Positions 16,154 through 23,409 of a DNA stretch of 48,986 nucleotides are shown here, one piece after another. This DNA is from CAITSH01 sp945892985. GTDB lineage: Bacteria > Pseudomonadota > Gammaproteobacteria > Burkholderiales > SG8-39. The stretch spans positions 1 through 48,986 of the forward strand of contig CAMDDU010000032.1 in assembly GCA_945892985.1 (NCBI GenBank), in the 5' to 3' direction. The position numbers were made by a program, and so were the translations under genes. How positions within the stretch are numbered: position 1 is the first letter of the stretch; each line of letters opens with the position of its first letter. The notes beneath the pieces were generated by a model. That model did no database searches. It saw nothing but the letters and a program-made list of their open reading frames with translations, and was not told the origin of the DNA.

Positions 16154-17503
16154 CTAGTTGAGGCCAGCGCCGTCCCGGTTGAGGATTTCTCGCAGTGCAG
16201 CACCGTCCAGTTTTCGCGGCGCGATGTTTTCCCGGATCGCGATGGCGGCCGCATGGCCGATGGCGTGGCCGTAGGAGAAGCATTGCGCCGTGACTCGCGC
16301 CGAGGCCATGGCCTCGTGCTCTGCCGACAGGCAGCGCCCCGCGGCAAGCAGCGATTCGCCGCGCATGGGCACGAAGCAGCCGTAGGGGATCTCGTAATAG
16401 TCATCTATCAACCATTCCAGGCGGGGTTTGGCCCCGGCGTGAAGTTCGATAGGCCAGGCCGAGCGTGCGATACCGGCCGTGAATTTGCTGCCCTGCACCA
16501 CATCGCCGTTGGCGAGGGTTGCGCTTCCTTCAATCTGGCGCGACTGGCGCACGCCGACCTGGACGCCCGTATCGTTAACCCAGCTTTTCTCGCAACCGGT
16601 GAGATACTCGCGAAAAAACCGGGCGTATTCGAAGACTTGTTTGCGGCCCTCGATTTCGGCTTCGGTGAAATCGCGCACGTAGATGCTGTTGAGCTCGCGT
16701 CCGTCGGCGCCGGTGATACGGGTGCAGTTGCACAATAATTCGTTCTCCCGCGGCGAGGGAAACAGGAAAATCTTGGCGCGAGGCAGCTTGTGCGTGCCGG
16801 CCGCGTTGAGTTCGTTGATCTTGCGGCTTATCGCCTCACCGAGGATGGTGTCCGGTCCGTGGGCCGCCATAAAGCGCGGGACGTCGACGCCCTGGAGGCG
16901 AAAAATCATGGTCGGGTTTTGCACTTGGCCGTTGAAGCCCATGCGGGTTGGAAAACCAGCCATTGCGAACAGGTCGGCATCGCCGCTCGCGTCCACGCTG
17001 AGCGCGGCCTCTATGCGCAGTTTGCCCTGCTTGGAGTAGGCCTGCACACCGGCGACACGCTCGCCGCCATCGAGCAGCACCTCGGTTGCCATGGAATGGA
17101 ACAGCACTTGCACGCCGGCCTCGGCCAGCATGCCGTCCGCCACACGACGCCATGCCAGTGGGTCGTGAACGAGACTGAAGGTTTTGCCGTATCGAATTGG
17201 CGGGCTGAGCCCGCCGGCCTCGCTCATGCGCTGGACAAACTCGGCGGTGAACCCGTGCACCAGCTGCTCGGGCTTGGCGCCGAACGAGTCGGTCGCCATA
17301 TACATGCCGCAGATGGTGCCGGACAGGCCGGCGACTGCCCCACCGCCGCAAAAACCATAGCGCTCGAGCAGCGTGACTTTTATGCCCTGGCGCGCGGCGG
17401 TGACCGCCGTGGCCAAGCCCGCTGCCCCACCACCAACCACCAGTAGTTCGGTGTCAATGTGCTCCTGCGGCCGCAGGTCGGTCGTTGTGGCGCGTTTTTT
17501 CAA
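16154..17503 (-). CDS. FAD-dependent oxidoreductase (FAD-binding succinate dehydrogenase-like/PF12831 type)
   Basis: A 449-residue flavoprotein. The dinucleotide-binding motif VVGGGAAGLATAVTAARQG is at residues 22-40, followed by ERYGFCGGGAVAGLSGT and a C-terminal block CFVPMRGESLLAAGRCLSAEHEAMAS typical of FAD-dependent oxidoreductases of the PF12831 group. The start codon is TTG at 17503, with AGGGGG a few bases upstream; no better start exists in the frame. It lies 52 bp after the GntR gene and probably shares its transcript with the panB-like gene. It would oxidise or dehydrogenate an intermediate of the cluster; the substrate is unknown. Confidence 0.85.
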   Translation of the reverse strand: MKKRATTTDLRPQEHIDTELLVVGGGAAGLATAVTAARQGIKVTLLERYGFCGGGAVAGLSGTICGMYMATDSFGAKPEQLVHGFTAEFVQRMSEAGGLSPPIRYGKTFSLVHDPLAWRRVADGMLAEAGVQVLFHSMATEVLLDGGERVAGVQAYSKQGKLRIEAALSVDASGDADLFAMAGFPTRMGFNGQVQNPTMIFRLQGVDVPRFMAAHGPDTILGEAISRKINELNAAGTHKLPRAKIFLFPSPRENELLCNCTRITGADGRELNSIYVRDFTEAEIEGRKQVFEYARFFREYLTGCEKSWVNDTGVQVGVRQSRQIEGSATLANGDVVQGSKFTAGIARSAWPIELHAGAKPRLEWLIDDYYEIPYGCFVPMRGESLLAAGRCLSAEHEAMASARVTAQCFSYGHAIGHAAAIAIRENIAPRKLDGAALREILNRDGAGLN

Positions 17504-17555
17504 TGTTCCCCCTTGTCAGATCCGGCGGCTTAGGGCCGCTCTCTTTTCGGACTGT

Positions 17556-18260
17556 CTAGAATTCCGCGCTTACGGTGGCGCGGGTGAAGTTCTCGATGTT
17601 GTCGAGCAGGCGGTCCATTGCGGCACCGGCCGCCGCTTCGTCGCCGGAGGCTATGGCGCGCGATATGTCGGCGTGCAGCTTGGCTGTTTGGGGCATGTCG
17701 GCAGCTTGTTTGTAATGGATGTACCAGAAGCGCCGCGACAACGCATGCATCAGCCCCATGGCTCCCGCGGCGAATTCGTTGCGGGAGGCCAATACGGACA
17801 GCTCGTTGAATTCGCGGTCCACCCGCATGAAGGCGACTTCATCGTTATTTTTCGCGCTTTGCTTGAAGGTGCGCGCGATTTCGGCGAATTGCTTCCGCTG
17901 TTCCGGCGTGGCGCGGCGGGCGGCACTCTTGACCACCAGACGCTCGACCTCGCGCCGCACCTCAAGGAGCCGTAACTGGCTTTTCACGTTGATTTCCGAG
18001 ACGATGATCCCGCGTCGGGGCAGGATGGCCACGAGGCGTTCGCGGGCAAGTCGTTGCAGCGCCTCGCGGATCGGCGTGCGGCCTATGCCCAGGCGCTGCG
18101 ACAGTTCTGACTCCGAAACGGCGCTGCCGGGGGCGAGCCGCAAAGTGACGATCAGTTCTTCAAGGTCGCTGTAGGCGCGATCAGCCAGGCTCTGGCCGCT
18201 ATCTGCCATGGCTTCGGGTGTGATGTCCTTTTTTCTTGTGCGTCCGCTGGTTGTCGGCAT
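17556..18260 (-). CDS. GntR-family transcriptional regulator, FadR/FCD subfamily
   Basis: A 234-residue regulator: winged helix-turn-helix at about residues 27-90 (SESELSQRLGIGRTPIREALQRLARERLV), then an all-helical FCD ligand-binding domain. In many FCD proteins a metal is held by Asp-x3-His plus two later histidines. Here DREFN has Asn in place of the first His, LHAD keeps one His, and the last position appears to be Leu, so the metal site is probably lost. It is 27 bp downstream of the panB-like gene 2. Palindromes at 19191 and 16069 are its likely operators. Such regulators usually repress catabolic genes until a carboxylate ligand binds. Confidence 0.9.
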   Translation of the reverse strand: MPTTSGRTRKKDITPEAMADSGQSLADRAYSDLEELIVTLRLAPGSAVSESELSQRLGIGRTPIREALQRLARERLVAILPRRGIIVSEINVKSQLRLLEVRREVERLVVKSAARRATPEQRKQFAEIARTFKQSAKNNDEVAFMRVDREFNELSVLASRNEFAAGAMGLMHALSRRFWYIHYKQAADMPQTAKLHADISRAIASGDEAAAGAAMDRLLDNIENFTRATVSAEF

Positions 18261-18287
18261 GGTGTGCTTCTCTTTGCGATGGGCTGC

Positions 18288-19169
18288 CTAGAGTTGCCGG
18301 CGTTTTTGCACCAGGCCGAGGAATTTTTCGTATTCCTTTTCATCCACGCCATAGCTGTGGTCATCGTCGGGAAAGCTGCCGCCCTTGACGTCCGCGATAT
18401 AGGCCTTGATGCCGGTGACCGCGACCTCGGTGAGGTTGGCGTAACGTTTGGTGAACTTGGGTTTGAAATCGGTGAACACCCCGAGCAGGTCGTGGCAAAG
18501 CAAAATCTGGCCGTCGGTGCCAACGCCGGCGCCGATGCCTATGGTCGGAATTTCAAGCTGCTGCGATATGACTGCGGCGATTTTTGCCGGGACCGCCTCG
18601 AATTCAAGCATGAAGCAACCGGCATCCTGGATGGCGAGTGCGTCCTCAAGGATTTTCATCGCCGCCTCGGCGGTGCGCCCCTGGATGCGAAAGCCGCCGA
18701 ACATTGCCACGGTATGCGGCGTGAGTCCGATATGCGAAGCGGTTGGGATGCCGGCGTCGACCAGTGCCTTTAGAATATGCGCCTGCGATTTGCCGCCTTG
18801 GGGCTTGACCGCGTCACAGCCGGCGTCCTGCATGAATCGTGTGGCGTTGGTCAGGGCACGATCCACGGTGTTGTAACTCTGGTAGGGCATGCAGCCGAGC
18901 ACAAAAGTGTTGGGCGCGCCGCGGCGTATGGCGGCCGCGTGCATGATCATCATGTCCATGGTGGCCGGGATGGTGTTCGAGTGGCCGTGTGCGATCATCG
19001 CCAGACTGTCGCCGACTACGGCGACATCGACGCCCGCCGTTTCGGCCCACTTGGCCGCAGTGTAGTCGGGCACCGACATGTACACCATCTTTTCACCGCT
19101 GGTCTTGGAGTCGCGGATTTCCTGGATATTGCGCTTTTTGCGCTCTGTTCCCTGTGCCGGCTGGGCCAT
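18288..19169 (-). CDS. PanB-like protein with altered metal site, copy 2
   Basis: A 293-residue homologue of ketopantoate hydroxymethyltransferase. Conserved are VVGDSLAM with Asp54, the Lys of VKPQGG, SHIGLTP with His146, FEAVP with Glu191 and IGIGAG. Two Mg ligands of the E. coli enzyme are changed: Asp84 is Cys93 (GCMPYQSY) and Glu114 is Gln124. The same two positions are changed in copy 1 (Ala and Gln), so this is a consistent subfamily trait and not random decay. First gene of the minus-strand unit panB-like/gntR/flavoprotein. AGGAG lies upstream of the ATG, and a perfect palindrome is 22 bp upstream. A dedicated catabolic role is more likely than pantothenate synthesis. Confidence 0.85.
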   Translation of the reverse strand: MAQPAQGTERKKRNIQEIRDSKTSGEKMVYMSVPDYTAAKWAETAGVDVAVVGDSLAMIAHGHSNTIPATMDMMIMHAAAIRRGAPNTFVLGCMPYQSYNTVDRALTNATRFMQDAGCDAVKPQGGKSQAHILKALVDAGIPTASHIGLTPHTVAMFGGFRIQGRTAEAAMKILEDALAIQDAGCFMLEFEAVPAKIAAVISQQLEIPTIGIGAGVGTDGQILLCHDLLGVFTDFKPKFTKRYANLTEVAVTGIKAYIADVKGGSFPDDDHSYGVDEKEYEKFLGLVQKRRQL

Positions 19170-19190
19170 GTTCGACTCCTGATTGGTTAC

Positions 19191-19211
19191 TGATATACGA
19201 TTAGTATATCA
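19191..19211. promoter_or_regulatory. Candidate GntR operator in front of panB-like gene 2
   Basis: A palindrome TGATATA-N7-TATATCA (arms exact, centre CGATTAG) lies 22 bp before the ATG of the panB-like gene. A second copy with one mismatch in an arm is at 16069-16089. The symmetry, length and position fit a dimeric GntR regulator, presumably the product of 17556-18260 regulating its own unit. Confidence 0.65.
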
Positions 19212-19279
19212 AGCACCGCCCAATTCCAATGGATGGCGTGATGCGGTTCCCGTGTGTGGCAGCGTAAGTTCGTGGCAGC

Positions 19280-20308
19280 TTAAGTGAGCGGCGTGGTTTC
19301 ACGCGCGAAGGATATTTCCGTCATGACGCGCTCGGGCAAAAGCTCGTTCATGCAGTTGAAATGTCCGAGAGGGCATTCGCGCCGGTAGCATGGGCTGCAT
19401 TCGATCGCAGTGCGCACGATGCGCGCGGCGGCGAGCGGGGGGGTGTGTTCGGGACTGGATGAGCCGTACAGGGCGACCAGCGGCCGACCCAGTGCTGCGG
19501 CGATGTGCATCAGCCCGGAATCGTTGCTGACCACGCTCTCGGCCAGGGCCATCAGGTCGATGGCGCCGCCAAGGCTGGTCCGGCCGGCGAGGTTGATGCA
19601 GTGTTCGCTAGTGCCTGCGCCGGCGACGATGGCCTCGCCGAGGGCGCGCTCCTTGTCCGAGCCGAATATCCAGACGCTGCGGCCGTGTGCGATGAGACTC
19701 TTGGCCAGGGAGGCGAAGTGCCGCACCGGCCAGCGCTTGGCCGGGCCGAATTCTGCGCCGGGACAAAACGCGACAATGGGGCGGCTGCGATCCAGGGCAA
19801 GTTGCGACAGCGTGATCAGTTGGTTCGCCGTGTCAACTTCGAGGTGCGGCTGGGACAGCGGGCGCTCGGGTGACTGGCCCGGCATCTCAGCCAGTTGGGC
19901 ATAGCGGTCGGCCATCAGCGGCAGTAATTTTTCATTGAGGCGGTGCACGACGTTCAGGATGCCGTAGCGTGATTCACCGATAAAACCAACCCGCAGCGGG
20001 ATGTCGGCAAAAAACGGTACCAGCGCCGACTTGAGGCTGTTGGGCAACACGATGGCCCAGTCGTAACGCTGGGCGCGCAAATCCTTGCCTATACGCCAGC
20101 GAAGCTTGAGGTGCAGCTTGCCGTGGGCGAAGGGCGCCTGTATCACCGAGCTGACTTCGGGCATGCGGCTCAACACCGGCGCGGTGAATTCAGGTGCGAG
20201 CACGTCAAGCACCAGGCCGGGCAGTTTGCGCTGCAGGCGCGCGAACAGCGGCTGCGCGAGCAGGGTGTCGCCTATCCAGTTGGGGGCGACGATAAGGATT
20301 TTAGGCAC
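19280..20308 (-). CDS. waaF: Lipopolysaccharide heptosyltransferase II
   Basis: A 342-residue GT9-family glycosyltransferase. It begins PKILIVAPNWIGDTLLAQPL, the characteristic WaaF N-terminus, and contains FCPGAEFGPAKRWP and the nucleotide-sugar motif NDSGLMHIAAALGRP. WaaF adds the second L-glycero-D-manno-heptose of the lipopolysaccharide inner core at the cytoplasmic face of the inner membrane. The start is GTG at 20308. It is downstream of ilvE and the zinc-finger gene on the same strand, as is common in betaproteobacteria, with a repeat between them. Its presence confirms a Gram-negative envelope. Confidence 0.93.
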   Translation of the reverse strand: MPKILIVAPNWIGDTLLAQPLFARLQRKLPGLVLDVLAPEFTAPVLSRMPEVSSVIQAPFAHGKLHLKLRWRIGKDLRAQRYDWAIVLPNSLKSALVPFFADIPLRVGFIGESRYGILNVVHRLNEKLLPLMADRYAQLAEMPGQSPERPLSQPHLEVDTANQLITLSQLALDRSRPIVAFCPGAEFGPAKRWPVRHFASLAKSLIAHGRSVWIFGSDKERALGEAIVAGAGTSEHCINLAGRTSLGGAIDLMALAESVVSNDSGLMHIAAALGRPLVALYGSSSPEHTPPLAAARIVRTAIECSPCYRRECPLGHFNCMNELLPERVMTEISFARETTPLT

Positions 20309-20359
20309 GGGAACGCTGGGCCTCAGGCGATGACGGACTTGAAATCAAAACCCGCAAAC

Positions 20360-20446
20360 GCAGGGAACACAGGGAACACAGGGAGCATGGCAAATTTTGC
20401 GGGGAGAATGCATCTGGTATTCCCTCCGTGTTCTCTGTGTGCGCTG
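20360..20446. repeat. Imperfect inverted repeat with ACAGGGAAC units
   Basis: The left part contains tandem units CAGGGAACA-CAGGGAACA-CAGGGAG. The right part (20421-20440) reads TCCCTCCGTGTTCTCTGTGT, the approximate reverse complement. It sits between the zf-CHCC gene and waaF on the same strand. It could form a long weak hairpin and separate expression of the two genes. Sequences of this kind are often dispersed in proteobacterial genomes. Confidence 0.5.
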
Positions 20447-20470
20447 TGAGACCCGTGGTGAACGTTTTTT

Positions 20471-20668
20471 TCAGTGACCCGAGGGCGCGGTGCCCTTGAA
20501 CATGTACTTGGTGCCGCAGTAGGGACACAGCAATTGGCCGGCGTGCACCACGTCGAGGAACACACGCGGGTGCAGGTTCCACACCGGCGTGTCCGGACGC
20601 GGACAGTGCAGCGGCAGATCCTTTTCCGTGACCTCCACCGCAACGTCCTTGGGCACGACGGTGCTCAT
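20471..20668 (-). CDS. Zinc-finger protein of the zf-CHCC (NDUFS6-like) family
   Basis: A 65-residue protein with the C-x10-H-x14-C-x2-C pattern: Cys22, His33, Cys48 and Cys51 (LLCPYCGTKYMFKG). This is the zf-CHCC domain, related to the zinc-binding NDUFS6 accessory subunit of mitochondrial complex I. Small bacterial versions are common beside ilvE and waaF in betaproteobacteria and have no firmly known role. Its start overlaps the end of ilvE by four bases, so it is translated from the same message. Confidence 0.88.
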   Translation of the reverse strand: MSTVVPKDVAVEVTEKDLPLHCPRPDTPVWNLHPRVFLDVVHAGQLLCPYCGTKYMFKGTAPSGH

Positions 20669-21675
20669 CCGCGTTTGCCTTTGGTTTTGGGCGCCTTCTT
20701 AGACGCCTTAGATGCCTTTGACGTTTTGGCTGCGGGTGTGACTTTGCCGAGTTTTCCCACTGGCGCGAGCCATGCCTGGTATTTTTTGCTCTTGCCGGTT
20801 ACCACGTCGAAAAACGCTTTTTGCAGTTTCTTGGTGATCGGACCGGCCTTGCCGGCGCCGATCTGGCGGCCGTCGAGTTCGCGGATCGGTGTGACTTCGG
20901 CTGCAGTGCCGGTAAAGAAGGCCTCGTCGGCGATGTACACGTCGTCGCGCGTGATGCGGCGCGACACCACCTTGTAACCGAGGTCGGCGGCGAGGGCGAT
21001 GATGCTCGCACGGGTGATGCCGACGAGGGCGGATGTCAGTTCGGGCTCGTACATCACGCCGTCCTTGACGATGAAAATATTCTCGCCTGCACCCTCGGCG
21101 ACAAAGCCGTCGACGTCGAGCAAGAGGCCTTCGTCATAGCCGTGGTCTATGGCCTCGGCGTTGGCGAGGATGGAGTTCGCATAGGTCGCGGCGAACTTGG
21201 CACGCGCCATGGTGACGTTGACATGATGACGGGCGAAGGAAGAGGTCTTGACGCGGATGCCTTTTTCCAGCGCTTCCGGACCGAGGTAGGCACCCCATGG
21301 CCAGGCTGCAATGGCGACGTGCACCGTGTTGCCCTTGGGCGAGACGCCCATTTTTTCCGAGCCGTAAAAGGCAATCGGCCGCAGGTAGCAGGACTCGAGA
21401 TTGTTGGCCCTCACCACTTCCTTGTGCGCCTCGATGAGCACTTCCTTGGTGTAGGGCAGTTTCATGGCGTAGATGTGCGCCGAGTTGAACAGCCGGTCCG
21501 TGTGCTCCTTGAGACGGAAGATTGACGTGCCCGAAGCGGTCTTGTAGGCGCGCAGCCCCTCAAATACGGCAAGGCCGTAGTGTAGCGAGTGGGTGAGGAC
21601 ATGGGTGGTGGCATTGCGCCAGGGCACCAGTTTGCCGTCGTACCAGATAAAACCGTCGCGATCCGCCATGGACAT
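20665..21675 (-). CDS. ilvE: Branched-chain amino acid aminotransferase with a lysine-rich C-terminal tail
   Basis: A 336-residue fold-type IV PLP enzyme that interconverts Leu, Ile and Val with their 2-oxo acids. The PLP lysine is Lys160 (MARAKFAATYANS), close to the E. coli Lys159; the N-terminal THSLHYGLAVFEGLRAY and VAEGAGENIFIVKDG are class signatures. AGGAG precedes the ATG by 10 bases. The body ends near residue 310; the last 25 or so residues form a Lys/Ser/Ala-rich tail ending KASKKAPKTKGKRG, which typical IlvE proteins of about 305-310 residues lack. It is first in an operon with the zf-CHCC gene. Confidence 0.93.
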   Translation of the reverse strand: MSMADRDGFIWYDGKLVPWRNATTHVLTHSLHYGLAVFEGLRAYKTASGTSIFRLKEHTDRLFNSAHIYAMKLPYTKEVLIEAHKEVVRANNLESCYLRPIAFYGSEKMGVSPKGNTVHVAIAAWPWGAYLGPEALEKGIRVKTSSFARHHVNVTMARAKFAATYANSILANAEAIDHGYDEGLLLDVDGFVAEGAGENIFIVKDGVMYEPELTSALVGITRASIIALAADLGYKVVSRRITRDDVYIADEAFFTGTAAEVTPIRELDGRQIGAGKAGPITKKLQKAFFDVVTGKSKKYQAWLAPVGKLGKVTPAAKTSKASKASKKAPKTKGKRG

Positions 21676-21828
21676 GAGACAAAGACTCCTAATGTTTCAA
21701 AAAACCGGGATGAGGCCTGATTTTAGCGGAATTCGCCCGTAGATACGTTTATGGCGTGGTTTGCCGCTGAGGCCGGACTTGCCCTCCGGCATGGCAAGAT
21801 GGCGCATCGCCTTTAAGGAAGGGTTTTC

Positions 21829-22200
21829 ATGACGACCGCGTTCTGGTGTGTGCTGGTGGCGGCGCTGCTGCCTATTTTTGCCGTCGGCTTGGCCAAGGCC
21901 AGTGCCGGCTTTGACAACCAGGCGCCGCGCGAATGGCTGGGGCGCCTGGGCGGCTGGCGCGCGCGGGCGCACGCGGCACACCTCAATTCTTTCGAGGCGT
22001 TTGCGCCCTTTGCCGCCGCGGTGATCATCGCCCACCTGGCGCAGGCGCCGCAGGGCCGCGTCGACTTGCTGGCCATCGCCTTCATTGTTGCGCGTGTCGC
22101 CTACATCGGTTTGTACATCGCCGACCTTGCGGCACTGCGCTCCGCCGTATGGGCGGTGGGGATGGCTTGCGTGATCGGCTTATTTGTCCTTGCTGCCTGA
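21829..22200 (+). CDS. MAPEG-family membrane protein
   Basis: A 123-residue protein with four hydrophobic helices and the MAPEG-type pattern: a first helix ending before FDNQAPREWL, the polar stretch RARAHAAHLNSFEAF in helix 2, and a C-terminal helix pair with RVAYIGLYIADLAALRS. The family includes membrane glutathione transferases in eukaryotes; the bacterial members of this short type are uncharacterised. AAGGAA precedes the ATG. It is transcribed away from ilvE and runs into a decayed flavoprotein fragment on the opposite strand. Confidence 0.85.
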   Translation: MTTAFWCVLVAALLPIFAVGLAKASAGFDNQAPREWLGRLGGWRARAHAAHLNSFEAFAPFAAAVIIAHLAQAPQGRVDLLAIAFIVARVAYIGLYIADLAALRSAVWAVGMACVIGLFVLAA

Positions 22201-22373
22201 TCCGCCAGTTTGCGCGATGTGCTGCGCGCATAAAAAACCGAAAGTCATCGCCGGACCGAGGTTGGCGCCTGACCCGGGATAGCTGCCACAAAAAATGCTG
22301 CCAAGTCGGTGTCCACGGCGTAGAGCCCGACGATGGGCGCGTCGCCGGCCCCGGCGTTTGCGCGGTTTATGCC
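22180..22373 (-). pseudogene. Remnant of a flavoprotein dehydrogenase C-terminus (fumarate reductase/ketosteroid dehydrogenase-like), frameshifted
   Basis: Reading the minus strand from 22373 gives APIVGLYAVDTDLAAFF and then AAIPG. After a one-base frameshift near 22275 it continues SGANLGPAMTFGFLCAQHI to a TAA at 22180-22182. The pattern GLYAxG...PGxGxxLGPAMTFGxxAxxHI is the conserved C-terminal end of FAD-binding fumarate reductase/3-ketosteroid dehydrogenase proteins. Only about 60 residues remain; the rest has been replaced by the epimerase gene, whose stop lies inside it. It also overlaps the last 21 bp of the MAPEG gene. Confidence 0.7.
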
Positions 22374-23386
22374 GCCGGCGCTGCCGTGCCCGCCGTGTCT
22401 GTGGCGTCCTTGCGCCAGGCGATCATGCGGGCTATGCCCTCTTCGATGCCGACCTCGGGCGACCAGCCTATGCGCTCGCGCGCTTTTGTGTTGTCGTAAA
22501 AAAAGGGTGCGTCAGTTGTGATGCGAAAGCCGCTTGTGGGCGCGTCGCGGTATTCAGGCTGCATCGTTGCGCCGGCGAGGCGTATCACCGTCTCGGCGAG
22601 GAACTTGACGCTGAGCGGTTTGCCACCGGAAATGTTCAGCGCTTCGCCGCTTGCAGTTGACGCCATGGCGAGCAGGTTGGCGCGCGCGACGTCGCCGACG
22701 TAGACGAAATCCTTGGTGTCCGAGCCGTCGCCAAAGAGGATGGGCGGCAGGCCTTGCGCGACGCGGTCGTAGGCCTCGATGATGTACAAGGCGTTGGTCG
22801 AGCGGTAGTGCTGGCGCTCGCCATAGACAGTCGAGTAGCGCAGCGCGATGTAGTCAAGGCCGTGCTGCTCGCGGTAGAGCTTGCACAACTGCTCGCCTAT
22901 CACCTTGGAGGCGCCGTACAGTGCCGGCGGCGAAGGTACGCCGGCCGAATGAAAGGGCTCGGCCTCGCTGATGGCGCCGCCAATGGCGCCGTAGCCGTAG
23001 GCGGCCGAGCTTGATGCGAACACCAGCTTGCCGACCCGGAGCGAATGGCAGGCCTGCAGCACGTTGTGGATGCCGCGGATGTTCACCTCCAGGCCGAGCG
23101 CCGGGTTCTTGGCAATGCCGGCCGACATGAAGCCCGCCAATGCGAACACGCCGGCCATGCCCTCGCATGCGGCCTCGAGTGCGGGCAGGTCCAGCACGTC
23201 GCCCTTGTGCAGGCGCACGCGCGGGTCGGCGCACAGCGCGCGCAGCGCTTCGTCGGGTGCGTCAAAGGACAAGTTGTCGTAGAGCACGACCTCTTTCGCG
23301 CCGGCCTCGAGCAGCAAGGCCGCAGTGCGCGCGCCTATCATGCTGGCACCGCCGGTGAGAAGGAAGCGCCGCGATTCGATTTGCAT
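22367..23386 (-). CDS. NAD-dependent epimerase/dehydratase (extended SDR)
   Basis: A 339-residue extended short-chain dehydrogenase. The Rossmann motif is TGGASMIG (residues 11-18), and the catalytic pair is Tyr157 and Lys161 (LYGASK), preceded by FASSSAAYG. The sequence RYSTVYGERQHYRS and the C-terminal WSPEVGIEEGI are typical of UDP-glucose 4-epimerase-like sugar nucleotide enzymes. Substrate cannot be fixed. It lies 23 bp downstream of a Bug receptor gene, an unusual pairing that implies one transcript. The Ala-rich C-terminus (TAGTAAPAA) overlaps a decayed gene and may have been formed by that rearrangement. Confidence 0.85.
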   Translation of the reverse strand: MQIESRRFLLTGGASMIGARTAALLLEAGAKEVVLYDNLSFDAPDEALRALCADPRVRLHKGDVLDLPALEAACEGMAGVFALAGFMSAGIAKNPALGLEVNIRGIHNVLQACHSLRVGKLVFASSSAAYGYGAIGGAISEAEPFHSAGVPSPPALYGASKVIGEQLCKLYREQHGLDYIALRYSTVYGERQHYRSTNALYIIEAYDRVAQGLPPILFGDGSDTKDFVYVGDVARANLLAMASTASGEALNISGGKPLSVKFLAETVIRLAGATMQPEYRDAPTSGFRITTDAPFFYDNTKARERIGWSPEVGIEEGIARMIAWRKDATDTAGTAAPAA

Positions 23387-23409
23387 GTTCGGGTTGTCTT
23401 TCAGTCGAT

